64,000 bases of DNA from Setomelanomma holmii. Taxonomy: Eukaryota > Ascomycota > Dothideomycetes > Pleosporales > Phaeosphaeriaceae. A program made the translations under genes and the position numbers. Below, in pieces: positions 12,986 to 23,677 of the stretch (position 1 is its first letter; each line of letters starts with the position of its first letter). Location: assembly GCA_010015745.1 (NCBI GenBank), contig ML978203.1, forward strand, positions 1 to 64,000. The letters are read 5' to 3'. Under the pieces are notes generated by a model that worked only from the letters and a program-made list of their open reading frames with translations, made no database searches and was not told the origin of the DNA.

Positions 12986-13000
12986 AAGTTCTGCTACCCT
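12615..13000 (+). mobile_element. 5'-truncated non-LTR retrotransposon (LINE) with TSD
   Basis: The 13-bp word GTTCTGCTACCCT occurs at 12615-12627 and again at 12988-13000. The 360 bases between end in a (TAA)n-like tail (about 12955-12987). This is the signature of target-primed reverse transcription: a 5'-truncated element, a 3' simple-repeat tail and a target-site duplication. Directly after the first duplication an open frame of about 26 codons (KDLENEAIG...WEEEDNK) ends at TAA 12706-12708, as expected for the last codons of a LINE ORF followed by a ~250-base 3' UTR. No Pol III A/B box was seen, so a tRNA-type SINE is less likely. The family is not identified (TAA tails occur in I-type elements). 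Confidence 0.72.
12955..12987 (+). repeat. (TAA)n tail
   Basis: About eleven TAA/TAC-like triplets, nine of them perfect, abut the second 13-bp target duplication. This is the 3' tail of the inserted element and not an independent microsatellite. Confidence 0.85.
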
Positions 13001-15860
13001 CGCACAACCGGGTTCTGCTCAAAAGATACAAAAAGAGAGACGTTCGTAAGATGCGTTGCTACTTCACATGAAGTAGAAAGTTTTATGGTTACATATGGAT
13101 GATCTTTTGATCTACAACGGTGTCGCACTGTTTTGAGACCGGCTACAATGGGCCGGCCCGGGTGAAGATGATCGGAGGACGCTCCGGTGTCAGTCGAAAC
13201 AGCCTCCCACAACTAAGCAAAACGTTGAAACAGGACGAGACGACCACCCATTGGCATCGGAGAAAGCATACTGCTCGTCGCCAATCATGAGTGTTGCAAG
13301 ATGTTACTCACGACAGGTTGGTGCATCTGTTCTCGAACGCAACCACGTCGCTGCGCAATAGCGGGCACGCCAACGTGCCGCACGGTTTTCAATACCACTC
13401 ACGAGGTCCCACTACAATGTGCATTCCTACTTGATAGCAGCAAACAGGTCTTGCGCTCATCCACACTCGCACTGCTATTCCGACAGACTGGTTCAGCTCG
13501 TTGCGCTATTTCGGACCAGATCTTGCCTTACACACCATCAGCACGCAGAATCACACGATCAAACCGGGGCATCCATGACTGCCTGTAGGGAGACCATTCC
13601 ACGCTGTGCTGCAACCCCCGCGTAGCAGCAATCGATGACGACACTACCAAGCTTATACGACCGACACCGCCTGTTTTTAGCTTCGAGTCAACAATTCACA
13701 ATATCACTCACGTCGTTGGACACGATTGCTTGTGCCTGAAGAGTCCAAGGAAGTGGGAATGCTGCGCACAAGATCTACAGGGCGTAGGGATCAGCCGCCA
13801 CTGACCGTCAATCACAGATCTTGCTTTTCCCGACTTGCGAAATCGAAGATGGACAACCTGGCACAAGATCGCCAGGCTCGTCCCGCAGCGGCGATCGGAG
13901 TGAACTCCTTGCATCGCGATACGTGCAGCTTTTTCCATCTAATGCAGGAGAAATGACAACCAATAAACCTGCTTGGTCGCTAGTCGGTTTTGGCAACTTT
14001 TCGATCTGATAAAGCCGTCCGCTTGGAGGTGGGGTTTTCTCTTCAGGCGTACAATGCACGATCCTCGCTACGCATGCCGGTGTGAGGAAGGCAGTTTTCG
14101 CATGCTGCAAATACGGACGAACAGGCCCCGCCGAACTTTCTGCAAAGTAAGGCAGCCAATCCTCTGTTTCATGAAAGCTCCTGGCGGCATGGCATATAGA
14201 TGCAGCGTCGCAACGGCTCGTGAATAATCGTTCAATAAAGTTCACTCAGTGGGAACAGCGTTGTCTCGGGGAGAGCTGTCGACCGCTCGAGGCTCTACAA
14301 TAATGATTACGGGACACAAGACATCGTCAAAAGCATGCGGTACAGACCACCGTAGCCTTCAATTCCGTAACACGAGAGGCTGTACCCCACCACGGCGTCA
14401 CTAATGGATATCCATTCGCTGATCCAGCCCGGAACGCCACATTTCCCGCGCCACTACCGCGCAGAAGGCATCTCGAAGCTCGAGCACACAACCGTCCTGC
14501 AGTGATCAGCCCATGAGGCGCCCTTACTATCTGCAAGCTAGTTTGCTTATTTCGACAAAAACCAGAAAATACCTCGACCATGGAGCAGTAAAATTCGACC
14601 TCCAAGCCTACGCTGGGGCCATACAGCACGTGAGATTCGCGAGATCTCTCGCCAAAGTTGAGATTCTGCATGCCGAGATTGCAGCTACTGTCGCACAGAG
14701 GCAGGGAAATGATGGGGAAACAATAGTGCTCCACATCATTGGGCACCGATGCATCCGCGATGGCAAGATGCTCTTTGCGTTCGCCTCATAAAATGCCGAT
14801 GGCAGAATGCACTAACAATACTGACCATGATTGGACGGCAACTTTCTCCGCCTTGGCCTTTGTGGATACCGCGAAACGTTCACGCCCTTTGTGCAGACTA
14901 GGAGAACTCCGCACGCTATCAAATTTGACTCCAAGAAGAACGAAGTCGAATTTGCTCGGAATCGGACAATTCTCGTGCGCAAGTATTGCGGCCTCGAAAA
15001 ATGAATTGCGATCGTTATGCCATCGCAGTAGCCGGCATATTCAGCCGTCAGCATATCAGTGATCAGACACGGGAAGCTTGCTGATGAATGTCGCTCCGCG
15101 AGCTCCCTTGGTCTTCGCGGTCGCGCTGTGAGGTCATCATCCCTCTCCGCCTCGAGGACCTCGAACGCGGACTGTACGCTGCGAGAATCGCATTGGTTGG
15201 GCTGACAGCCCTATAGCGGCATATTGGAAGGATCGCATGTGTCTATGCGAGACTTGCGCTTTATTGTGCCGTCCTCCCAAACAACCAGCAATCTACGACC
15301 CCATCCGGACCAGTTCTTGATGCACGGCTACACGGCTTCACGGTTCCACCAATGAAATGTGGGCCGAGACATGCTGGACGGCAACAGCAGATTCAGCTAG
15401 GAAGTGAGGCGAAAAAGGACGTATCGATATCTTGCTGGCTATCCATCGTGCGAAGACAGCCTTTCGTGGGCGGGCGTGCGTCCAGACAGCAGAGCCAGAG
15501 TCCTTGAACGCTTCAGCTCACTGGGTACATGAGAGTGTCTCGCACCAATTGCAACCATATGCAACCAGCCAGCATTGTTCGGCGTCGATATGAGAGCCTC
15601 GATGTTATCCCCCGTAGGGTATATTATTTCATACGATGGATAACCCTACTACGGCTCACACTACTACGGCTCACACTACTGTCTATATTCGGGAATGTGC
15701 TATCATCTAGCAGATTTACAAAGTTGACGATACACGCAGGGTCGGATTTCTCGCCACACACCGACTGCGCGGCAACAGGACTCGCCGTCCAGGCTTCAAA
15801 TGTGACATTAACGTTGAAAGCCTGATATGCACTATACTTTCTCATACTACCTGAATCTCG
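13001..15860. other. Gene-poor region downstream of the LINE
   Basis: Only short ORFs without domains, on both strands (longest about 145 codons, for example 13808-14245 and 14327-14746, minus). At 15604-15680 there is a small repeat cluster: GTTATCC (15604-15610) is inverted as GGATAAC (15638-15644), followed by two tandem copies of a 15-bp unit. Nothing else supported. Confidence 0.4.
15646..15680. repeat. 15-bp tandem repeat, 2.3 copies
   Basis: The unit CTACTACGGCTCACA occurs at 15646-15660 and 15661-15675, followed by CTACT. It lies inside an AT-rich stretch flanked by a short inverted repeat (15604-15610 / 15638-15644). Confidence 0.85.
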
Positions 15861-18697
15861 CTAACCTTTATTTGCTGTCTCTGGCACTTCTCCCTCCTCC
15901 TCGCTCTCATCATCTTCTTCACCTTCAATGTCAACGCCATCTCCCTCTCCCTCGCTTCCATCATCTTCCTCACTGTCATCTTCAGTCTCGGCATCCTCTT
16001 CCTCGGTGCTTACAACCTCGGCATCTTGGTTCATTGAAGTGTTACCATCATCCACCTCTTCTTCTGTATCAATATCTGAATCCGTCTCAGGTGCCGCTAC
16101 CTCTTCTTCCTCGTCATCAGATGAGTCTTCATCCTCCAGGAGACTACGCTCGTCTTCAAAAACCGAGTTATCGTCAGACAGCGCTTCCTCGTCGTCAGAC
16201 ACGTCATTTTCGAAATCGAAATCTCGAACCAGTGGTACGTCGCCACCAATAGCTTGAGGCAATGACATTATCGGCAGCTGCGCTGAGGAGACTTGATCCC
16301 GCGCTTCTGGATGCAGCAATTGCCTTGAGAGCGATGGGGATTGTTGACCTATATCAGGCGGCGGGGTATTTAGTCGATGCTGGATCGAGAATGGATGAGG
16401 CTGAGTCTGAGATTGAGATTGAGATTGTGTAGGTTGTTGCTGTGCACCCTGCACGTACGCATCATCTAGGTCTTCCGCCTCATCGTCTTCGGACTCCAGA
16501 TCAGAATCCGCTTGTCCTTCAACGTCAGACGCATCTTCGCACTCGTCTCCGTCCGCCTCTGAGTTCTCTTCTTCACTTTGGGGCGCATGCGAAGGCATCG
16601 AGGCTTGTTCCCGAGTATCTAGCACCGAGGCACCTTGCTCAGGCCGCTGAGGTGATGGCGCTGGTCGAAGCGGAGCCTGAGGTTGAGCCTGCGGCGGCGA
16701 TAATCTAGTTCGTCCCTTGAGCTTCGAAAATAGCGACTTAGCACCCGAGGCTTGCGGTACTCGTTGTTGCGCGGGTGCTGTGGGATGCTGAGATTGGGTT
16801 TGAGGAACCTCTTCCTCATTCACATCGTCCTCCTGCTCCTCATCAGGCCCTGCATCGCCATCCGCTTCGACCTCTTCGTCCTGGTCCGCTTTTCTGTCAT
16901 ACCGAGGTTGATCTGCTGGCGGCGGAGCTTGTGGTGCAGACTGAGGCACCGACTTGTTTTGTGTAGAGCGAGCCGATGTTGGCTGACTTGTAGCATGAGG
17001 CGATGGAGGCATACATTGCTTGAGCTTCGATATCAGTGGCGGACCTTTTGAGATAGGCGGAGGTTGCTGGGCAGCTGGTGTGGGATGCTGTGGTGGAGCT
17101 AGAGCAATAGGATCCTGGTCTTCATCCCCGTCCTCACACTCAGGCTGTGTAGCTTCGGGATGCGCTTGCTGAATAGGGACCTGTGCGGATACATGGCGTT
17201 GGGACGGCGGGGGAGCTGCGAGAACTTGCTGCTGCTGTGGTGAAACTTCATATCCATCCTGTGGCGGGGTTAATTCTGGTTGTTTGGGTGTGTGATACTG
17301 GTATCCTGGCAATGCGATCTGTTGCGGAGATCCGGCACCGGAGTAGTCACCTTGAGCTGGGTCTTGCGAGACCGCGGACTGAGAGTGAGGCAATGGGTGC
17401 TCGAAGTCTGGTTGAAGCACCGGACCATGATGGCTATCAAATTGGTCCGCCGGCATTCTCCCATAATAAGTCTCCATCGATAGATCTCCGTACTGGCTAT
17501 CGTCGATACGACTCAAATAATGACCTGGGTACTGGATGCGGCGTGTCTTGAGTCCTAGACGCAGGGCACGTTCCTTCTTAGACTCCTTTCTTTCCTTGGG
17601 GCCCTTATCCTTCTTCGACTTCTTGTCCTTCTTCGACTTCTTGTCCTTCTTCGACTTCTTGTCCTTCTTNNNNNNNNNNTCCTTCTTCGACTTCTTGTCC
17701 TTCTTCGACTTCTTGTCCTTCTTCGACTTCTTGTCCTTCTTAGGCTGCTTCTCCTTTCTGCGAATTGTTTCCTTTAGATTCCTTGCTCTCCTTAGACTCA
17801 CTCTCCTTCTTGAGTACCCCTTCATTCTTGAGACCCTTCTCCTTCTTGGGATCCTTCTCCTTCTTCTTGGACTCCTCCATTATCTCAGATCTCTGATCAT
17901 GACCACCATATGTACTCGGATCTTTCTGCTGAGTCGATTGCGCAGTTTGAGCCTTCGAAGTCTTTAGACTGAACGCGTGCTTCTTGCCCTCGGATTTAGA
18001 CGACAGTTTTCCACCGCTTCGCTCATCTTCCTTGTGGTCTGTGCCGCGAGCTCGCGACGCTGTAGCTTTCAGCACGTTCGTATGTCCTTTGCTCTGTGGA
18101 GGTAGCGGCGACGTTGGCACTTTCTCGCCAGTCACTTTGCGCGACTGGACTTGTTCTTGAAGCTTCCACTTAGCGTCGGCCTGAACAGGTGCATGATGCG
18201 CTGTGTGACCTTGCCGATGCAATATATCGCCCCTGCGTGACTGCTTTTGAGATGGCAATAGGGTCTTACCTTGCGGAAGACTGCTTCACGATTACAGACG
18301 ATTTCTGCCACGAAGACGAATGCTGAGGTTGACTCTTCATGAGCGGAGACGTCGATACGTTCTTGAATTCTGGCTGAATTTCGGAGGTCCTCCCAATTCC
18401 GAATGCCTTCTTGAGAGGTGTATTCTTTTCCTTCGGCTCGCCACCTGGTATGACGGCCTGCGTCTTCTCTTCATGGCGTCCTGCGCTGTTGAAGATGCTG
18501 AGCTTGGAGGAAGGCTGTGTTGTTGAGTCTGTGGGAAGCTTGATGCTGAAGTCCTTGGAAGGGGTTGGCGACACAAGTTTGGCTGCCTTTGATGTCACCT
18601 TGCTGGTTGCTCTCGGAAATGGCGCGGTGGTAGGTTTGGCATTCACCACCTGGGGACTTTTCGCCTTTGCCTCCTTGTTACGTGTCATGAAGCCCAT
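15861..18697 (-). CDS. Disordered Lys-rich / acidic protein (frame-broken model)
   Basis: I do not recognise this protein. Exon 1 (18697-18270, ATG at 18697) and exon 2 (from 18232, after a short 37-base intron) encode Ser/Lys/Thr-rich sequence that ends at an in-frame TAA at 17740-17742. A second frame, open from 17825 to the stop at 15861, continues with (KKDKKS)n repeats, a Gln/Pro-rich middle and a long Asp/Glu-rich C-terminus. The Lys-rich composition runs through both frames, so one gene with a frame break (indel, missed intron or assembly error) is most likely; two overlapping ORFs are possible, since ATG 17825 could start the second. A 10-N gap (17670-17679) lies inside the repeat, so its copy number and frame are unknown. 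Two related SKLK motifs (LISKLKQCMPPSP and LFSKLKGRTRLSP) recur. No membrane segment. A nuclear or scaffold role is only a guess. Confidence 0.6.
17592..17739 (-). repeat. KKDKKS-coding tandem repeat with assembly gap
   Basis: An 18-base unit (plus-strand TCCTTCTTCGACTTCTTG) encodes KKDKKS and is repeated on both sides of ten Ns at 17670-17679. At least seven units are visible. The Ns mark a collapsed or unresolved stretch, so the true length is unknown. Confidence 0.9.
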
Positions 18698-18969
18698 CTC
18701 CAATCAGTGGCTGGTGTCAAGGTGTTATTGTTGAAAAAGGTTGTCTACGCGTCGATACGTGTAGGACATGGCGTGGCTGGAGTATTTATATCGAGGGTTC
18801 TGAACGCGAGTGACAAGCTGCCGCATATCACAGGCCATTTGCGTGTGAAGCATGCATGTGAACAAGTCGGGGGCCATCACAACGAGGTCAATGAAGCACG
18901 CAGCGGTGGGAGACACTTGCGCGTATCGTTGATTCGTTTCTCTGTTAGAATCACATTGTTTCACGGCAG

Positions 18970-19545
18970 CTACCATCCAGTTCCTTCTCCAAGCCACTCT
19001 TGCTTATCCGCCATCCGGCACAACCGCTTGTAGATACATTCCTCTGCAAAGAACTCACCGTAGCGCCGCTCTATCGCTATAATCTCACGAACGTAAGCAC
19101 TACCCTACATACACAGACAAAGGTCAGCTTAGTGTCTTCGCTCCATTCAATTCGTAGCCTGAAGCCTGTGATAGGAAGCGTATATTTGTACCTTGATGAG
19201 TTTGACAATATGCTCCGCATCATCCGGACTAATAGGCACACTTTTGGGTACACCGCGGACAGTTCGCGAGGCACGATAGTATGCTATCAAGACCCACTTA
19301 TCGCGGAGTGGGTTGCCATGAGGAGGTTCGATGTCTATCAAATTCTGCGCTGGTTGCTGCTGCGCGGGCTCTCGGGCGTGCGGTTGATCTTGCTGTTGAT
19401 GGTGAGGCGCTGGCTGTACAATGCCTTGCGGTGCTTGTTCGAGTATTATGGGTGGCATAGGGCGACCGTAGTAATCATAGCCGTATAAGAAGAGATCGGA
19501 GATGAAGGGGTCGTTGTGGTGCGGATAGTGCGGGTAGCGGGACAT
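18970..19545 (-). CDS. Small hypothetical protein, 162 aa
   Basis: Exons 19545-19192 and 19104-18970, joined across an 87-base intron (donor GTACAA, CTGAC branch site, acceptor ATGTAG), give 162 aa in phase. The N-terminus is rich in Tyr, His, Pro and Gln (MSRYPHYPHHNDPF). The C-terminal half looks folded: WVLIAYYRASRTVRGV, then ISPDDAEHIVKLIKGSAYVR, then ERRYGEFFAEECIYKRL. No domain recognised. It lies 272 bases upstream of, and on the same strand as, the Lys-rich gene. The reality of exon 2 rests on an open, amphipathic frame that continues the first exon smoothly. Confidence 0.55.
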
Positions 19546-20029
19546 TATCGTTTGTATTTTTTCTTATTGAGCTGTGTCGAGAACTCAACGTGTTTGGTAT
19601 GCGGTGCTATCAAGAGATGGAGAATGAAGTGGCGAGAAAGATATGTTTTATGCTCAAGGGACGTGAAGGATGATGGAGGGAAGATTCGAGACATGTAAGA
19701 CATGTCAACTACAGCTCAGCGAATGCCATAGAAACATGGAGAGTTACCATATTGGAGATGTGACAGAGCGAGGTGAACATAGGCGGTAGAAAGAGAACAA
19801 GGGTGTCTTGAGTGATTAATGTCCTAAACGACCCATTTTGTGCAACTCGACTCCTCACAAGCCCTGATTGCGCTGTGTGTGTGTTCTCCATCGCGAATAT
19901 CTGAGGAAATCAGTGAATTGCGAAGGAGTACACACAGGATGTTGACATACCAAGTGCTGATGACATGGAAGTAGCGACCAGCGCTATAGTACATGTCGAC
20001 CACCCTGACTTTTGAAGTCCTTGAACCGT
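19546..20029. other. Intergenic
   Basis: Promoter of the 162-aa gene and 3' flank of the small secreted protein gene. No ORF with a recognisable feature. Confidence 0.5.
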
Positions 20030-20317
20030 TCACATAACCGAGCACTGCATGCCACCGATCGGCGAGTGCGCCATCGCAGGCATGGTCATCGTCTTGGTCT
20101 TGCGCTTGATGTTCTTGGCGGGCTGAGACGACGATGACTTGGTACCGTTGGTGTCGCGGGCGGCATCCTCCATGGTAGCTTTGTAAGGGGCGTTGATCTC
20201 CAGAGAGTGCTGCAAATCCCAGATCTTATCGCTGACCGGAGCGGTGACTGGTGTGACCATGGCTGAGATGCACAGGACGTAGAGCTGGAGTAGCATGAGA
20301 GCGAGGATGATAGGCAT
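20030..20317 (-). CDS. Small putative secreted protein, 95 aa
   Basis: A single-exon ORF starts at ATG 20317 and ends at TGA 20030-20032. The first 25 residues form a plausible signal peptide (hydrophobic core LALMLLQLYVLCISAM, then VTPVTA). The mature part is polar, Lys/Ser/Met-rich and has only one cysteine, so it is not a typical disulfide-rich effector. A good TATA box (GGCATATAAA on the minus strand, 20500-20491) lies about 175 bases upstream. No family recognised; it may be a lineage-specific gene. A further exon downstream cannot be excluded. Confidence 0.45.
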   Translation of the reverse strand: MPIILALMLLQLYVLCISAMVTPVTAPVSDKIWDLQHSLEINAPYKATMEDAARDTNGTKSSSSQPAKNIKRKTKTMTMPAMAHSPIGGMQCSVM

Positions 20318-23300
20318 CGTGATCGTTGTTCTTGTGTCGATTTCGGGTCGATTGGTTGAAATTGGTTGAAGCGTTGTGCGTACGTCGAGCTGCAAGGCTG
20401 GCTTGGATGTTGATCTTGAGATGCGATTCTGATCGATGTGTTTCGAGTTGTTGATGTGTCTGGAGCGCAGTGGCAGTGGTGGACGCAAGGTTTATATGCC
20501 CTTTGGCATGTAGCGGCTGCACGGTTGCTATTGTTACTTACTTACCATTGTAGTCATGCCGTGAGCGCTAGGAAATATGGTTGAAGTAACCACAACATCG
20601 TGATGCGTGCTTGCCATTGTTCACGAGAGAATCGAGACATCACCGAGACGAGATTGCTGAGGTGAAGGTGGAGTGGACGAACAATAGCGTGCTACGCAGA
20701 ACGTGAAAACAGAATAGGCAACGACAGGAACAAAATGAAAGTCAGATTAGATCGCTTGATGATGAGGGGGGACTATTTCGTTGTTCCATAAAAAGATGCT
20801 ATTAGGAGGTTGGTGTTCTAACGTTTGAAAAGTACGACCTCAACAGCTGCTCCTTCCGAATGGACCTCGCCTGACCAATTGAACTCCATCTGGCTTTTTG
20901 ACAGATTAATTTCCTCCTCACACGAATCAACAGCGCTCTGAGCAAGCACTCGTGCTACACAATTTCTGACCTGGTGAGGGATTCAAAACTGCGTGGAGCA
21001 TATGGAACTGATCAACAAACTGAAAGAGCTGGAAGCGAAGCATCGCACCTACCTCACCTGAGCGCAAGCCGAGCTAGAAGGTCGACACTGATGGATCCCT
21101 CAAGCCTGGCCTACTTCTCTGGTCGGACTCGATGTTTCGTGCAAAGCGCAATATTGCGATCGTCGCATAGGGCTGCTAGCCTGCAATAACGTTGGCAGCG
21201 AACCTGGTTCCTGGCAATAACGGCCACTCTTTTGTGAGCTGGTTCCTAGGTTCCTGGATCCATGAGTCCAGCATCCGCATAGCCTGGGCAAGTTTCTTCG
21301 ACAATTTACTGGCGACAAACAAATTTCCTCTATATCGCATCCAATGGCACGAGAACGTCAGGAAACACGCAGCCGCAGACGCGGCATGACGATGGCCCTG
21401 GTGGCGCATGTTTACAGTATCATTGAAACGGCCAGGGAAGGTCGCGTTTATCTGAAGCTATTCTCGTCGCATGCTTGGTGGTGTGCGTGAACGTTGACTT
21501 TCGCTCTCCACAGACGCGGACGCCCGTGCGGGGTGGCCCACGTTACTGACCGGTCGCGGCTTCCCCTGGATTCGGTAATTTGACCTCGAGGGTATTATCG
21601 ATGTTGTCCATTGGTGGCGTCCGTGACGCATGGAAGCGTCGGAAGAGGCGTGCGCGTGAAATTGTGTGCATATTGTGGTAGGAGGCCTCGAACTGAGTTC
21701 ATGAAGCTGCAAGTCGTCCTATCGAGAGCGCGCAAGAAAGACGTTCAAGCATCTCACTGCTTGCAGCGCGCATACTCGATCCGCTGCCTCGGAAGGCCAA
21801 ACGCAAGTCCAACCAGAGAATAAGGCCGTTTCAACTGTGGTTGCTAGGCTTGGTAAGCGTTCCTGCAGGCGTCGTTACCGAGATGAGCGCCTTGCACGGG
21901 TCGCCCGAGGTGTGACGGTTTCAGACTGCTGCGACAGGCAGATCCCAGTTGAAACGCGCTCGCCGCGAGAAGGGGGCCACGCGAGCAAAGTCTTTGGGGC
22001 TTCGAGTTCACGTTAGAAGCGCAAGAGGCAATCCCTTTGCAGTGGTCACAATAGCTGGCGGATATGGCGACGTGCAAACTGGCCGTGGTGCAAGTGAGCG
22101 CATGGCTGCAAGGCCGGGATCGGCAGCTTCTCCCGCATGGCACGCAAGCAAATTGCGTGTGTGGAGGGACGGACTCCGCGAGTGAGCTGAGTGCTGACTT
22201 TCCCTGATCACCCCTAGCCTAGCGGCATGCAGCAAGTGCAATGCTCGAGGCCACCCCAAGTCCGACCCTTCATGCGCGCGCTCAGTCTCAGTTTGAAAAG
22301 TCATCGTGGCAACATGACAGCGCGCGAGTTCCTTCCAACTGCTCCCTCATGCAGTTGCTGTCGTTGATGCTCAGGCATGGTGGTGGTATATTTAGATGTG
22401 TGCTGCCCGTGGCTGAAAGTCAGGGTCGAGGAACGCTCTGTAACTGGCTGGGCCACTGCAGGTCAACTAACGGCGGCTACGAACGACTGGACCAGACAGC
22501 ACTCTTAGACGCTATCGATCTGGTGGAGCACGTCTTGCGGTGTGCGTGCAGCAGACTCTTCGAGCAATGAGGATGCTCGGTTTCCTGACTGTGTTTGCTG
22601 TCGTCGTCCCTTGCTGGGTCGGCTCGAGGGTACGCGGAGGGTTCATCGCTGGCGCAGTCCGCGGCAGGACCGACCTGCCCTCACTGAAAGAATGCCACTC
22701 CAAACAATGCAGAGCACAGTGCGCAGCAGCGCAGCAAAGTGAGCGCATGAACGAGATTGGCAGTTCATGGCTCCAGAGCAGACGCGCTCAGGAACAGACC
22801 GGGGCGCGCTCCCCGTCGTTATTGCGCATCGTTGCCAGCGTTTCAGAGCGTGCATCCAGGGCTCGACTGCTGCAGCTCCTGGAGCTAGACCCAGGCAGGG
22901 GTGAGCGCGCCAAGATTCGACGGCGGCCTTTCATAACTAACGAGCCACCGCCCATCCGCCGAATCCTGTCGCTGCTTGTCACCTTTTCTCTGGCCCCTCC
23001 ATCTCGCCTTTCCTCTCCCCCCTCGCTCCCTTTCACTCTCTGCCCCAGTGCAGCTTCTGCATCTTATCCTGCTCCTGTTCTTTGGACCAGCTTTTATCCC
23101 TCCTAATCCTCGATTCCCTGAGCGCGCCAGAACCGTCGCTCCCCTAGAGAAGAGCCCGCATCCATCATCCCGACTGCATCCAGGACCAGCTTGTCTGCCT
23201 GATCTACTCGGCTGTTCGTGTATCCAACTTCGATCGTCATCTTCGCCGTCCAGCGTGTCCGTCAAAATCGTGTGCCTGCTTCCCGCGACACTGCACCTGC

Positions 23301-23677
23301 CAACCCAGCACCTCGCGTCGGCCCTGCTTTCCCAGCTAGACCTGGACATCGCGACTGAAGACCTTTGTTAATAGCTCCAACTGCATTGCCCGTCGGCCGG
23401 TTTTCGATCCATATACCTCCTTGTAGCCCGATCATTGCGATCCGTAATCTCGTAATCACCCACCAACCAACCAACCAGCGTCTGCTACCAGCAAACGCTC
23501 TGTATATCCGCGCATTCCGTCTGTTCTTCGACTTGCGCCCAACGCTCCCTTCAGTCGGCCTTCCTGACGCCTGAGCTTGTTCGGATATTTTCTTCTATTC
23601 TCTATCCTTTCGGTGTGCTTAGCGCATCCTCTTTGTTGCAGCCTTACCTTTGTCCGCAACTTTCTTAGAACAACACA
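20318..23677. other. Long intergenic region / promoter
   Basis: 3.4 kb between divergent genes. ORFs on both strands (up to 188 codons at 22540-23106) have no domain. A pyrimidine-rich stretch at about 22976-23060, and CT-rich sequence up to about 23660, look like the promoter and 5' UTR of the gene at 23678. Nothing else supported. Confidence 0.45.
20491..20500 (-). promoter_or_regulatory. TATA box of the small secreted protein gene
   Basis: Minus-strand GGCATATAAA, about 175 bases upstream of ATG 20317. This leaves room for a 5' UTR of roughly 140 bases. Confidence 0.5.

Noticed and set aside
12628..12987. tRNA-derived SINE
   Set aside because: No B-box (GGTTCGANNCC-like) or A-box near the 5' end, and a coding-like frame with stop fits a LINE 3' end better.
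16752..17051. Plus-strand ORFs opposite the Lys-rich gene
   Set aside because: Antisense shadows of a repetitive, biased coding sequence.
22540..23106. 188-codon plus ORF upstream of the 546-aa gene
   Set aside because: Runs into the CT-rich leader, has no domain, and ends in promoter-like sequence; not a supported gene or uORF.
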